Of a stretch of DNA of 64,000 bases, positions 50,890 through 63,671 are shown piece after piece. Made by a program: the position numbers and the translations under genes. Each line of letters starts with the position of its first letter. The first letter of the stretch is position 1. The notes beneath the pieces are model-generated. The model was not told where the DNA came from. It worked only from the letters and a program-made list of their open reading frames with translations, and ran no database searches. Source of the stretch: Ophiocordyceps camponoti-saundersi (nom. inval.) (lineage: Eukaryota > Ascomycota > Sordariomycetes > Hypocreales > Ophiocordycipitaceae); NCBI GenBank assembly GCA_003339415.1, contig PDHQ01000125.1, positions 1 to 64,000 of the forward strand. Reading direction: 5' to 3'.

Positions 50890-53800
50890 AAACTTTATAT
50901 AACTAAAATAATTATAGATAACTACTTCTAATACCTAATCCTTATAAGAATTATAATTTTATTATAAAATATTTAAAAAATTAACCGCTTTATTTAGCTT
51001 ATTTTATTTAATAAAAAAAGTTATAATATTATTATTATATAAAAATTCTAGCCTAATATATATAATCGCCCTCCGCTTTCTAAACTCGCTTTTTACTACC
51101 TTATTTAAGATAAAAGTAAGGCTCTCCTTTATATATATAAATAATATAAAATTAATAACTAAAACTTTATTATAAGGCCTAATTTTACTAAAGTTTCCTT
51201 TTATAATAAGCTTTAAATATTTATTATTTACTCCTTACTATTTAAAATATATACTAAACCTCTCTTATATTTATTATCTCCTCCTCCCTCTTTATACTCC
51301 GCCTCTGCCTCTACTTTATTAATTATCCTTAGTAATTTTAATACTTATTACCCCTCTTAGAACCTTTATAAATATACCTCCTTTTACTCTATAAAGCTTC
51401 TCTCCGCCTTTTATTAACTCCGCTTTAAACTTTTTACTTTTCCTTATAAGATTACTTAAAAAGTATATAAGCGAAGGGCTAATATTATTAACTTATATAT
51501 AATTTAAAGTACGCTTAATTATTTTCTTATATATTTTAGCTTAAACTTTAATTTTTTTAGCTTTAATTATATCTTTTTATTTATATTATTTATTACCTTT
51601 CTTTTTTTAAACTTTACTTTAATATTATATTAGAAATATTTTAATTTTAATATTTTATAAGTAAAAGTAAAAAACCGCCTTTTACTTTTTACTATTTAAG
51701 TAAAGTTTATAATAAATATTAAAAAGTTAATAATATAGCTATATAATTAATTAAATATTATAATTAACTTAATAATTCTAAAATTATTTTAATAATATAA
51801 TTTTTATTTATATTTATAATAAACTTTAAAAATTACTTTTATAATTTTATAATTTTAAATATAAAATATAATAAGTAATATTAGCGGGTATAGCTAAACT
51901 TTAATTACTAGTAAGTATATTAAAATATTATAATATAATAAAAATTATTTATTAGAAAACTGAAAAAGGATAATTAAAAGCGATTTCTCGCTTTTATAAA
52001 TAGTAACCTTAATATTATATAATTTATAGCTTAGTAAGTAAGACTTTATAGCTAAGCTTTTTTAAAGCTTATATATACTCCTTTTTTTTAATAAGATATA
52101 GACTCCGCTTTTTAATTATCTTTCTCTAAAAAGTTAAAGCTCCTAGCTTATAAGTTTTTTCCTTATCTCTTAGAAAATACCTTATACCTTCCTATTTCTA
52201 ACCTCTTCCCCTTAATAAATATTCTCTTTTAAGTTACTAAAAATAAAGTTTAATTTACTATTTTTAATATTTTATTATAAAAATCTACTAAGCTTAATAA
52301 TATCCTTATTAGCTTCCTAAAAAATTATAAATAACTTTTTATAATAATTTTAATTAAGCTTTTTTAAAAATATATTACTTATAGATATTTCCTTATTTAA
52401 TATTAAACTTTTAATATTATAATTCTCTAAAAAGTAGGAAAAAGCTTAAAAGTTTATTAAACTTTAAATAGCTACCGCCCTATCTCCCTCCTTAATATTA
52501 TAAGTAAGATTTTTAAAATTATAATAGCGAAGAAGATATCCTATATAGTAGAGTTTATAAGAATCCTATTATAAAGTTAAATAAGTAACTAGCTTAATTA
52601 GTTTACTAATAGCGCTTTATTTTTTTAAATAAAGTTTATTTATATTACTTAAAGCTTCTAAAACTTTACCTTTTTTTTAATATTAAATATAATAAGTATT
52701 TTTAACTATATTTTATATTTTAAGCTAATAAAAATCTTTAATTTCCTTAGCTTCCTTAAATAAATTATAGCTTTCCTTCGCTTTTACCTTTTTAACCGTA
52801 CCTCCTACCTAAAAGTTAATAATAAACTATTAAACTTTTTCCCTATCTTTATTAAAGTCCCTTAAGGCTTCTCGCTCTCTTTAGTATTTTTTATCTTATA
52901 TATCTTATCTTTTTATAAGCGCTTAGAATAAGTAATTAATATACTTATTATTAGATTTATAAATAATACTAATATCCTTAATATTAAGTATACCTCTGCT
53001 TAAGTTTACTATTAGCTTAAATAAGGTTAAAATATTTATTATAACTAGGTAGCGGAGTATAAAATAACCTTCTAGCTACTTAAAAGTAAGCTTTTTTATT
53101 TTATAAAAGCCCGCTTTATTAATATAACTTTGCTAATCCTTAATAAGAATATTATTTAACTTATATAAAAAATATATATATTTAGGGTTTAAATTTATTA
53201 TAAACTTTAATAAAAGCTATACTTTTATTATTTTATAAAAAAGCTTACTTATTAATAGCTAGCCTTAACTAAGCTTACTTTATTTATTTAAAGCTTTTTA
53301 CTTCTTTAAGTAAGGGAAATCTATACTAAGGTTATTAAGTTTATAATTACTTTTAGCGCTATAATTTACTCCGCTTTAACCTTACTAAGCGGGGAACTTA
53401 AAAGCCTTATCTTTTAATAGCTAGCTATAACTTAGTTTAAATACCTCTATATTATTTTTAAAGTATACTAAATAACCCCTTCTTATTATATTAAATCCGA
53501 AACTTTTATCCCTTTTATTAATATTTACTTATCTTACTATATTATTTATAGCTATTAACTCCTTTATAATAAAAAGCTTATAGCTTATATCCGCTCCGCT
53601 TTTAAAAGAATTATTATATATTTTTACTAATATTATAAAAGTTAGCCCCGCCTTACTTATATTTCTTTTAAATCCTTTTAATTCTCCTTTATTATTTAAA
53701 TATAAACTTTAAATATTACTTTTTAATCCCTTAAAACTTTAAAAGCTTATTTTTATAAAAAATAATAACTTTGCTAAAATTTTAAAAAGGGAAAGCTTTA

Positions 53801-54210
53801 AAAATATAGCTAGTTTTTTAAATACTTTACTAATAAACCGCCTTAACTAAAACTTAGTAATATTTTATAAATTTATTAAAGCTTTCCGAAATTTCTAAAT
53901 AGCGCCTTAACTTAGCTTTATAATAATAAAATTAGCTTTAATAAGTTTCTTTATATTTATAATATTCTTATAATTATAACCTTTTATTATTTTTATAATA
54001 ATAAGGAAAATAAGATAATAGCTTATTTTACCTTATATTATAAACTAATTACTTATAAAAAGACGCTCTTATTAATATTTCTTATAAGTTTAATTTAAGA
54101 TTATAAGAACTTTAATAAAGCTTTTAGTATAAAGCTATTATAAGCCCTCTTACTTTATAATTTATCTACTTATAATATTTTTACTAATTTAACCTTTTTT
54201 TATTATTTTA
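50890..54210 (+). pseudogene. Tad1-like ORF2 (endonuclease/reverse transcriptase)
   Basis: The reverse transcriptase is recognisable by the active-site block FINNTNIL at 52956-52979 (family F-[IV]-DD-TN-[IL]-L, both Asp changed to Asn) and, in the same frame, FRVWIYYKL-like residues at 53181 (family LGVWID-x-KL, Trp now a stop). An ISKIF-x-x-IIAKKISYI-like block at about 52500 matches the region before the fingers. Further on, a PLL-x-LNPK-like stretch (about 53480) and an ETFIPPINIYL-like stretch in a neighbouring frame fit the thumb and linker. The apurinic endonuclease at the N-terminus is only vaguely readable. Confidence 0.65.
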
Positions 54211-54249
54211 TAATATTTAAATATATGAAAATATTTAAATATAAAGTTT

Positions 54250-56180
54250 AAGCGTAAAAGTTAATTTTTAATATTTTTACTATATAATTATTATTATTTA
54301 TTTATCTTATACCTTACTCCTAATTTTACTCCTTATTTTACTTAGCTTTACTTAACTTACTTAGCTTTCTTACCTTTTTTCCCGCCCTGCCCTTTACCTT
54401 ATTCTCCGCGCTTAATAATACCTCTAACTTTTATAAGCTTATTTTTAAAGCTATTATTATCGCTTTTTATTATATATTTTAATATTATTAATATAGATTT
54501 TATAAGAGATAATTTTAATATTTAAATAAGGTTTAGCTTAAGCTTTAACTTCTTCTCCGCTGCCTTTTTAGCTTTTATCTCCCTTACTTCCTACTCCCCC
54601 TTACCCTTTTCTATATTACTTACCTCCTTTACTTTACTTACCCTCTTAACTTTATTCGCTTTTTTCTTATCTTTTTTAACTATTATCTAATCTAATTTAT
54701 TTTTTAATATTAATATAATAAAAACTAATATCTAAGCTATTATTTTATTTTTTATTTTTAGCTTTATTTTTAGCTTTAGCTTTAGCTTTAGCGGATTTAA
54801 ATAAAAAATATATTAAATCTTAATAATATTTTCTAGAATATACTTAAACTAATTAACTTTAATATAATCCGCTACCTTTTAATTAATATTATTTTATATT
54901 TAGTAAAGATTATATATTATATTATATATAATAAATTAAAAATCTTATATTTTTAAATATATTTTTAATTAAAACTTTTATAAAAATAATATAATAAGGT
55001 TTTTTAAGCTAATAATAATAATAATAATTATTATTATTATAAGTATTTTTACTACTATTATTATTATTTTTTTTATTATAAACTCCACTATTATTATTAT
55101 AGCTATTATTATTAAAATTAGCGCCTCCGCCTTTACGCTTCTTATTATTACCTCCGCTTTCTTTTTTATATTTATTATTATTATTACCTCTGCTTATAAT
55201 TTAACTATTATATTTATTACTATTATTATTATTATTATTACTCCGCCCCCCTTTTTACTTTTTATTTTACTTATATTAATAATTATCTATTTATTAAGTA
55301 TTTTAAGGTAAATTAATATTAATATATAAAACTTTTAAAAAGGAGTATTAATAATTATAATAGTAAGAGTAATATTAAAAGTAGCTATTAAAGTAGCTAA
55401 CCCCGCTAAAGCGCTTACTTAAAATATTATTATTATTTTATTAAGTTAAAGCTTTAATATCTTATTCCGCTTTTATATATTATATAAGTTAATTTAGATT
55501 TTTTCTTATTATTTATTATTAGCTATATTTAAAATTTTACTTTATTTTATACCGCTTTATATTTATTAGTAAGCTACTTAGTTATCTTTCTCCGCTAATA
55601 TATTACGTTATTTTTATTATAGCAGTATATAATTTTTTTAAATATATTTATAACTTAGTTAGTATTTTAAGCTTTAATTTTAATTTTACTTTTAACTTTT
55701 AATTTTACTTATTTTCTAATACTTATACTAAGCTTTAATATAATTAAAATAATTAGCTAATTATAAGCTTATATATTATATTAGCTTTATATATAGCTAA
55801 TATTATATAATATTATTTATTTTATTATTTTTAATATAAAACTTTATAATTAGCTAGCTAAGCTATATATATAATATAAAAAAAATTATAAAGCTTATTA
55901 TAAATAATCTTAAGTATATTTATTATTATTATTTTATTAATATAACTATATAATTTTTATTATTTTCTTTTTATTATAAAAATTAAAAAGAAAATTTAAA
56001 AAAATAGGGTTAGAAATATACTTTTTTCTAAAAATAATAAAAAGAAAAAAAAAGGAAAAAAAAAAGAGGTAAAAAAGAAAAAAATATAGCCCCCCTTTTT
56101 TAATTACTAATAGATAATAAAGTAGCTACCTTATTACTTTACCTTACCCCCCCTTAGACTTTCCTTCCTTAGCCCCGCGC
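54250..56180. other. Low-complexity, TTA/GCTTTA-rich zone, no gene recognised
   Basis: Contains a short TTTAGC hexamer run (about 54759-54790), long TTATTA tracts (55000-55240) and A-rich runs (56030-56090). On the minus strand parts read as Asn- and Lys-rich protein with a Gly/Lys-rich patch near 55130, as in some gag C-termini, but no diagnostic motif was found. Confidence 0.5.
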
Positions 56181-56182
56181 TA

Positions 56183-56260
56183 TACTGCCTTACCTTATAC
56201 CGCCTTATACCGCCCCGCACCGCCTTATACCGCCTTATACTATATTATACCGCCCCGCTC
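56183..56260. repeat. Minisatellite, 10-bp unit CCGCCTTATA
   Basis: About seven imperfect units of CCGCCTTATA, with CCGCCCCGCA and CTATATTATA variants. It is GC-richer than its surroundings because the unit contains no CA/TG that RIP could mutate. Confidence 0.85.
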
Positions 56261-56404
56261 CTTTCGCCTTACGCTTTATAAACTTTCCTTTTCTCTATAT
56301 TTCCCTCCTTATTTTACTTTTCTTATATTATTTAAAATTATTTTTAAGTAATAAGCTTATTATATTATATTACTATTAGCTACTATTATATTTTTATATA
56401 AGCG

Positions 56405-56654
56405 TATAAAGGTCCTATACTCCTTAATATTTATAAGAAGCTAACTTTATTTATATAAAATAACTTAAGAGGTTTTAAGGTATATACGGTATACGTACTT
56501 AGGGTTATAGTCCGTATATAGCCCGCGCCTATCCTATGTATAGCGCTAACTAATCGTATATACTTATATATACCCCGCGCCTATTATACGCGCGGACTTA
56601 ACTAAGTACCCTTTACGTAACTTAGCTATTTAAGTATAGCTTAAATCTTTTATA
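56405..56654 (-). repeat. 3' LTR of the reversed Gypsy, 250 bp
   Basis: On the + strand it starts TATAAAGGTCC and ends AATCTTTTATA: the reverse complement of the LTRs at 16479 and 29254, with the same length. Confidence 0.92.
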
Positions 56655-57164
56655 TACCTTATTACTTTAAGAAAAGAGTATTTCTAGCTATAGTATATAT
56701 ATATATAAGGTATAAGTTAAAATACCCCTTATATAGAAAATTTTTCTTTTTTCTTTTTTATTTTTCTTTTTAAGCTAGTTATATTATTTTCCCTTATTAA
56801 GTAAATAATTCTCTAAGCCTTATACTTTATTACTCCGCTATTATATTCTTATAATTTTTTTTTTATTATTATTATTATCTAAGCTTTCTTATAATTATTT
56901 ATTCTTTTTTTTTATTATTATTATTATTTTTTAAGCTTTTTATATTTATTAAGTTATTATATTACCGCTTTAATATATTATCTTATTAGCTATAATTACC
57001 GCCTTATATAATAAGCAGCTATACTATAAAGAGGGATTTAAATAATAAAAGCGTTACTATATTATAAAAAGTAAAATATTTATATACTCTCTATATTTAA
57101 AACGTTTATAATAGCTATAATATTAATTATTAATATAATTATAAAATAGCTTATAAAATATATA

Positions 57165-57177
57165 AATAGCGGCGAAG
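57165..57177. repeat. 13-bp target-site duplication (left of LINE C)
   Basis: AATAGCGGCGAAG, repeated at 59051-59063. The first Gypsy copy has only one version here (around 22650), confirming insertion at this point. Confidence 0.88.
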
Positions 57178-59050
57178 TATAACTTTTATATATTTTATAG
57201 ATCCCGCGCTTATAGCGACGCGGATATAGACTACCTATTCTTATATTATAAGCGGACTCCGCTCTTTCTATTACCTTATAGCGATAGCCTTAAGCCGCGC
57301 CTAGAGCGACTCTAGGGGGGAGGGTAACGCTATATAAGTTAATTATAACCGCGAAAATTTTTTACCTAGAATATAGCTTTACTTTAAATTATAATAAACT
57401 TAAACCTAAAAGTTTACCGTACCTCTTACCTTATTAGAAGCTAAGGCGAGTATTAGTAAGATTATTTTAGGAGACGCCTTAATCTTTATATAAGTAATTA
57501 TTAAATAAGTAGCGGAGTCTAAGAAGGTCCGGGGAGGCGCCCCCCTTACTCCGACTTTATCGATTAATAATATTTCCTTAGCCGTTACGGCCGCGGTTTC
57601 CTCTTTTTTTTATAATTTTAGGGGGAGCGGAACTCTTTTAATATAAGCTATAATTATAGCTAAAGCGCTAAAAAAAACTATTAAAAAATAAGTTCCTAAG
57701 TAATATAAACGTTAGCTTATAATTCGCTTTAATTTTATTATTACTTTACTTTAAGTTTAAAGCTTTAAGGTAACTATAATAAATATTAATTATAAACTTT
57801 ATAGATAAAGCTAAGCTTTTATAATAAGGAAATTACCTAGTAATAATATTATAATAATATTCTAAGATATTATTTATAAGCTTTAGTCTAATTTAAGGTA
57901 GCTTTATATTATTTTTAAAAAAGAAGTATACTTAATTAGCGGAGGTTATATTCTTATCGTAAAAAAAGTATTAGCGCGGGCCTTATAGTAAGGCGGTAAG
58001 GAAGCTTTTTAGAAAAAGATTAAGTTATTAAATAAGGTTTTAATAATATAATTATATATAAAAAGATACTATTTAGGGATTTAGCAAAGTTCCCTTATAA
58101 TTACTATTAATAATATAACGGATATAAATTAGATTTATAATAAAAGTATAATAATATAAGTAGAGATTTTTAACGCGGAACCTTATAAGCTAAAAATCTA
58201 ACCCCGGTAATATTTTAAATACTATTAGCTTAGATATATTACTAAATATTATATAGCGAAGCTATAATATAGCTAATACTCCGCCTTTTCGTATATAAAA
58301 AGTAAGTTAGCTTACTTTATAATATATAGAAAAAGACCGTATTATTACCTTTTTTATTAGGGGACTTACCTTAAGTAAAATTAACTTTATTTTAAAATAA
58401 AAGTAGCGTAGGACCGGGCGAAAAATACTTATATTTCCTAACCCCGGAGATTTATAAATTAGAATTTTATATATATTACCCCTCCTCCCCCTCCGGCGCT
58501 AATTAGAATCTAATAATAGCTAGGGCAGAAACGCTAGAAAGCGAATATAGTAGCTCCGCCTCCGACCCCCTCTCTAAACTTATTTATAGCTTTATTATAA
58601 TAATTAAGCTACTTTTCGGAACTAGCTATTATAAGGTCTATTATAAGCTAGTAAAACCTTTATATATTCTTTAATTACGTTAATAAAGCTTTAATCGAAT
58701 AGATTATTTAGGACGCTATAATTAAGCGCGGAGATTTAATTTATAATAACGATAACGCCTAAGAAGATAAGTAGCTATATAGACTTCGTACTAAACTTAA
58801 ACTACGCGTACCCTTATTACCGCGGACTCCGCTCTAGAGGAAATATCGGCTTCCTAATTACTTATTATTACTAGACCTATCTAAGGTATAGAGTGCCGGG
58901 TGCGGACCTAGTCCGGCCTTAAGCTAAGGTAACGCTTAAGGGGAGGGTTTTACTGCGAGTTCTCTAGTTTTTCCTATTTCTAAAATATATATAAGATAGT
59001 TCTAAGCTATATTAGGCATATTAGCATATAAATATTATTATTATTATTAT
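57178..59050 (+). mobile_element. Gag-only LINE-like element, copy C, 1.87 kb
   Basis: Inserted into the reversed Gypsy with a perfect 13-bp duplication. It has one decayed gag-like ORF, a GC-rich 3' UTR (58880-58990; GTGCCGGGTGCGG, then GGGGAGGGTTTTACTGCGAG) and an ATT-repeat tail. Copy D (47108-49007, reversed) has the same structure and nearly the same 5' end, so this is a defined short element and not a random truncation. With no reverse transcriptase it must depend on a Tad-like LINE such as that at 49.3-54.2 kb; the shared 3' words with element F support a common retrotransposition machinery. Confidence 0.85.
57300..58600 (+). pseudogene. Gag-like ORF of LINE C, with CCHC knuckle
   Basis: Read through TAA/TAG, the frame gives SKIILGDALIFI-like, GGKEAF-x-KKIKLLNKVLI and EIFNAEPYKLKI blocks, as in Tad gag proteins. 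A zinc knuckle at 58203-58250 now reads Y-x2-Y-x4-Y-x4-Y in place of C-x2-C-x4-H-x4-C, every change explained by G-to-A or C-to-T. It resembles, but is clearly distinct from, ORF1 at 49.3-50.8 kb. Confidence 0.7.
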
Positions 59051-59063
59051 AATAGCGGCGAAG
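59051..59063. repeat. 13-bp target-site duplication (right of LINE C)
   Basis: Identical to 57165-57177. The Gypsy interior resumes directly after it. Confidence 0.88.
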
Positions 59064-60009
59064 ATAATATTTTTAGGAAAAGTACCTTTTTACTATAAAT
59101 ATACGCTTATAATAAGCTATCCGCGACTTATAAATAATAGTTAGGAAAAAATAAGCTATTATTTTACTTACTTGCCCCCGCGCTAAAAAAGTACCTAGCT
59201 AGCGCGCCTAGCTTATACTAAAGTTTCTTACTTATATTAATTATTTATAAGCTATACTAGCTATTATTTATATTATATTACGTTTAATAATTAACTTTTA
59301 CGCCCCTTTTACGCTTAAGTAATAATAATCCTCCGCACTTATTCTTACTACTAATAATATAATTACCGTATTTACTTTATATACCCTAACTTATAATATA
59401 TTTTTAGTAATAATATAATATTAATAATAATAATAGTAATAATAAAGCGCCCTTATTACTAGCTTTAATTTTTTCGCCTTATAATATAAAATATCTTTTT
59501 AATAATAAGAGGAATAATAATAATAAATTCTTAAGTAATAGTAAAATAAGTAAGCTACTTAAATTATAAACCGCTAAGTAAATATTAATACGCGGAAATA
59601 AGAGAATAAGGAGAGGAATAATATTTTTTATTAAATAATTATAGCGCTAACTAATTTATATAATATATTAAGCTTACCCGTTACCTTATTATACGCTATT
59701 TTTATTAGCTTATATATATTATTTAGCTTCTAATTACTTAGCGCTTATATACGGTACTTATCCTCCCCCCCGCTATATATTAATAAAGCGGGTTTACGCT
59801 AGCGCTTATATATAGCGCGCGTAGCTTAGAAGTAAGATAAGTAAAACTTCTATTATTAATATTATATTAAATATTCCCTTAACTTTAAGGTATACCCTCC
59901 CCTATTTAGGAATATATTTATTATAAATTAATATTAGCGCTAAGTTATAGCTAACGCTATAATAATCTCCTAAGTTACTTAATTATAATAAAAGATTATA
60001 AGGAAAAGA

Positions 60010-63000
60010 TAGAGGAGGTAAATATTAGCTTAAAGCTAATATAAAAAAGGAGAAAAAATAAGTAAATAAAAAATAAAAAGGAATAAGGGGTAGGAGAGTA
60101 ATATTATATTTATAAGATAAGGTAAGAAAATTACTTAAGGGGGATAACTAACTATAAGGGGCGCTTAAATAAATATATAGTTAAGTTTACTTTAAGCTAT
60201 TATAAAAGCGTATATCCCCCTATATAAACTTAAAATAATTTAATATTATATAATATTTAAAGCTATTAAGTAGCTTTTAAGTTAAAATAATATAATTTTT
60301 CTATTTTATAAAGATAAGTTAATAAGGCGTTCCGCCTTATAAGCGCTAACTCCTAGCGTTTTTTATAATAAGGATTTCCTTAACTTTATACTTATTAAAA
60401 AATAAGTTATTATAAAAAAGATAAAGAAGGGGATCTAGCTAAAAGTTAGTAAATAACTAAGATAGTAAAAGGTTACTAGTAGCACGCTTAATAAGGTTAA
60501 TATAAAAGGTAAGGTAAATACTAAATAGCGTATTAAAAATAATAGTAAGCGGCGTTAATATAGCTATTACCTTATATTTATTTTTAAAGTAATTAAGCTT
60601 CTAAGATAGATAGTTAAACTATATATAAGTAAGGTTAAGCTATATAAAGTTACCGATTTAGAACCGTTTTACGGGCTAGCGAGACTTATTTAAGGAGTCT
60701 TATTACCGCTACTAAGCTTAAGTAATAAAGGCTTATATTAGTTTAACGCTATTACGAAAAAAATATAAACGCTATAGCTTACTTTTTTAAAAAAAAGATA
60801 GGAGTAGCTGCCTTTACTAGCTAGTTAAGAAAAGTAATATCGAAGCTATAAAATAAGCGGTTAGAACTAATACTTATTATAAATAAGTTTTAATTATTTA
60901 AAGTAAGCTAATAAGTAAGTAAATAGCGCGGCTAATTAAATTATAAAAAAGAGATTATATAATAGAGAATAGCTTATACCTCTTAATTTATATACTTCGT
61001 ACCCTTATTAGTTTAGGGGTAATATATTATAGAAAATAGCTTATTAACCTTAGTAAGATAATAAAAAGTAAATTAGAAATAGCTTATCTAATTAAAACTA
61101 CGATTAGAAATTAACTTATAAAGGAAGCTATAAAACCGCTACTAATATTAAATAAAATACTTAATATATTACTTAATATTTATAAATATTATAGCTTTAA
61201 GCTAAATATATTTTAATAAACGATTTATAATAATTATTAGGAAATAGGGCTAGGACTCTAAGATAGCGGGTAGCTTAGTTATAAAGTTTACGGAGAGGGT
61301 TATTTAAAATTATTTAAGAGAAGGTAGTAGCTAAAGTAACTTTTAATAACGCTAATAATTAAAATAATCTTTATAATAATAATAATTATAAATAAAATAT
61401 ATTATATTTATAAATATATTATTTTAGTAAAACTTATATTAAAAAAATATAAAAGTAATATTCTTATTAAAGTATCTTATTATAAGGGAATTATAAGTTT
61501 ATTAGATAAGTATAATAATTAGAAGTTCTTACTTAGGAACTTAAAAATAGCCTCGGAATTATAGCTATCTATAAATAAAAATAAAATAGTTTATAATTTA
61601 CTTATAAGTACCTACTTTTAATAGAAACTTCCAAGCGCCTAATTAAACTACTTAGCAGTATATATAATAAAAGAAATTAATATAGAGAGCCTCTAACTAA
61701 AAATCCTATAAGGTTTTATTATAAAAAGGGGCCGGGGTATCTTAAGTAAAAGATATAGCTATAAGAAACTAAGATAGGGCTAGGCTAAATTAGACCGGAT
61801 ATAATTTAAAGGAGTAAATAAATATAAGTTATATAATTTAATTAAAGCGCTTCTCTATCTTATAGCGATCTTATTCTCGCTAGGAGAGCGTATTAAGCTA
61901 TAACGCTTACGCGCTAAGATAGTACTAAAAGCGGAAATTAAAAAAAGTAAGTATTTTAGCCTAATATACCTAATATTCTATTATAGCCTTAAGTATAATA
62001 AAATATTCTAAAGCTTTATAATTTATAAAAATAAAGAATAGCTATATAACTTTATATAATTTAGTAAATTACGCTTTAAAATAAAAAATAATAGCGAAAA
62101 GCTTTTTATTATAAATTATATAATTTTATTTTATAAGTAAAAGTTTCTTAAAATAATATATAATAAGCTAGAAAATATAGTCTAAGCTAAACTAGGAAAA
62201 ATACCCGCTAATAGCTTTATTAAAATAATTAGCTTTAATAATAATATTACGGTTTAGATTCTATTAGGCGAGGATAGGGGTAAAGATAAACGTAAACTTA
62301 AATATATTAAAAATAAGCTAATATTTATCGGTCTAATAGAAAAGCGCGCCGCGTTTCGTAAGCTTAACTAAAGGGGCTATAAAGTTTAAAAAGTAAAATA
62401 TAAAATTACGATAAAAGTTAGTAAACCTAAGAAAACTATATATATTTTAAATATAAGTTAGTACCTCCTATTTTAAAATTATAGAAACTTTAATAAAGTC
62501 CGGCTATATTTTTTTACTAATATAAATAATAAACTTTAAATACTTAACTTTATAAATAGTAAAATTATATTTATTAAGATTAAGGAAAAGCCTAGCTTAA
62601 TAAAAATATAAGAGTATAACGTATACTTTATACTAATAATTAAAATAGGAATTTTCTAAATAAATAAGAATATTATTTAAATATATTATAGTAAAGTCCC
62701 TTAAGGAGTTACTAAAAGTAATATTAATATAATACTAAAATATAGTAAACGCTCCTATAAGGCTAAAAAAGTAAATAAGGTATTTAAATAAATTAAACTA
62801 AGTACGGAAAGCTATAAAATATTCCTTACTTTTTATAATACGAAGCTTATAAAAGGCGGTATAAATATTAAATTTCGTAAATTAGTAAGTATTTAAAAAG
62901 CTATAGAGCGTTTTCTTAATAAGTAAAAAAGGATAATAATTTTACTTTATTACTTTATTTAAAGCGCGATAATTAATATAAAAGCGCTACTTACTTTTTA

Positions 63001-63130
63001 GCTTTTTTATAAATAAGATAGGGGCGGCTATAGATAATAAGCTAATATAGATTTATCTTTTATCTATTAAGTTAGTAATTTATTTCCGAATTTTAAGGAG
63101 ATACTCGCGAGGTATATTATAAAGTAAGCT
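60010..63130 (-). pseudogene. Gypsy pol relic of the reversed copy
   Basis: Reverse complement of the pol at 18.5-21.1 kb with its downstream sequence (60050 corresponds to 21650, 63000 to about 18700). The reverse transcriptase active-site region lies near 62660-62690 on the minus strand. Comparing the two copies would let the pre-RIP sequence be inferred at many sites, because the two were mutated independently. Stops and missing catalytic residues rule out activity. Confidence 0.82.
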
Positions 63131-63671
63131 TTAAGGTAAAAGGGGTAAGAAACTATTAAGTTCCTAGTAGAGTTAAATATAGTAATTATAATTAATACGG
63201 TAAAGGGGTAAAATATTAGCTTTCTCCTTATCGAATAAGTTAATAAAATTTAATATTTTAAAAAGTAAGGAGGGGCTTATAATTAAGGTAAAGGTTATAA
63301 TACGCAAAACGTAAAAGATATCCTATAAGCTAATAGTAAGGAATTAATAACTAGTACGCTATTAGGATTTATAATAGATAAGAGCTATAAAGATAAAGCT
63401 AAGGATAGCTATAGTAAGGTAAGTAACTTATTAAAATTTAAAATATAAAATAACTAATCTTCTAATAAAGTAAACTATAACTTTCCGCTTATTAAAATAT
63501 AGTAAAATATTATTACGCGCTATTTAAATAAGCTAAAAATTAAGTCCTAAGTAAGGCTTAAGATTATATACGCTATTATAAGTAATTATTAGCTATTAAT
63601 ATTAGCTATAAAATAAATAAGGTAGCGGATAAATAAATATAGCTTAAAATATACACGCTATTAGTAATATA

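Larger units (their letters stand above)
49285..54250 (+). mobile_element. Tad1-like LINE, near full length
   Basis: The + strand carries a gag-like ORF1 with CCHC knuckles followed by an ORF2 with reverse transcriptase, the two-ORF layout of Tad1-type LINEs of filamentous fungi. It lies in Gypsy-3 sequence. I could not fix either end or find the target-site duplication; the sequence after about 54250 has no further Tad-like frame. Confidence 0.7.
56405..63671 (-). mobile_element. Gypsy (250-bp LTR family), reversed second copy, 5' end missing
   Basis: The 3' LTR is at 56405-56654 and the interior runs to the right on the minus strand, collinear with 29253 back to about 18030 of the first copy. 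It is uninterrupted at the site where the first copy carries the Copia element. It is itself interrupted by a gag-only LINE (57178-59050) and ends at about 63671, where an LTR of family 210 begins; the remaining 5' part, about 1.3 kb plus the 5' LTR, should lie beyond the window. It is more decayed in places than the first copy. Confidence 0.9.

Noticed and set aside
54759..54790. Telomere-like TTTAGC repeat
   Set aside because: The unit is TTTAGC rather than TTAGGG, only about five copies long, and on the minus strand reads as a Lys/Leu-rich coding-like tract.
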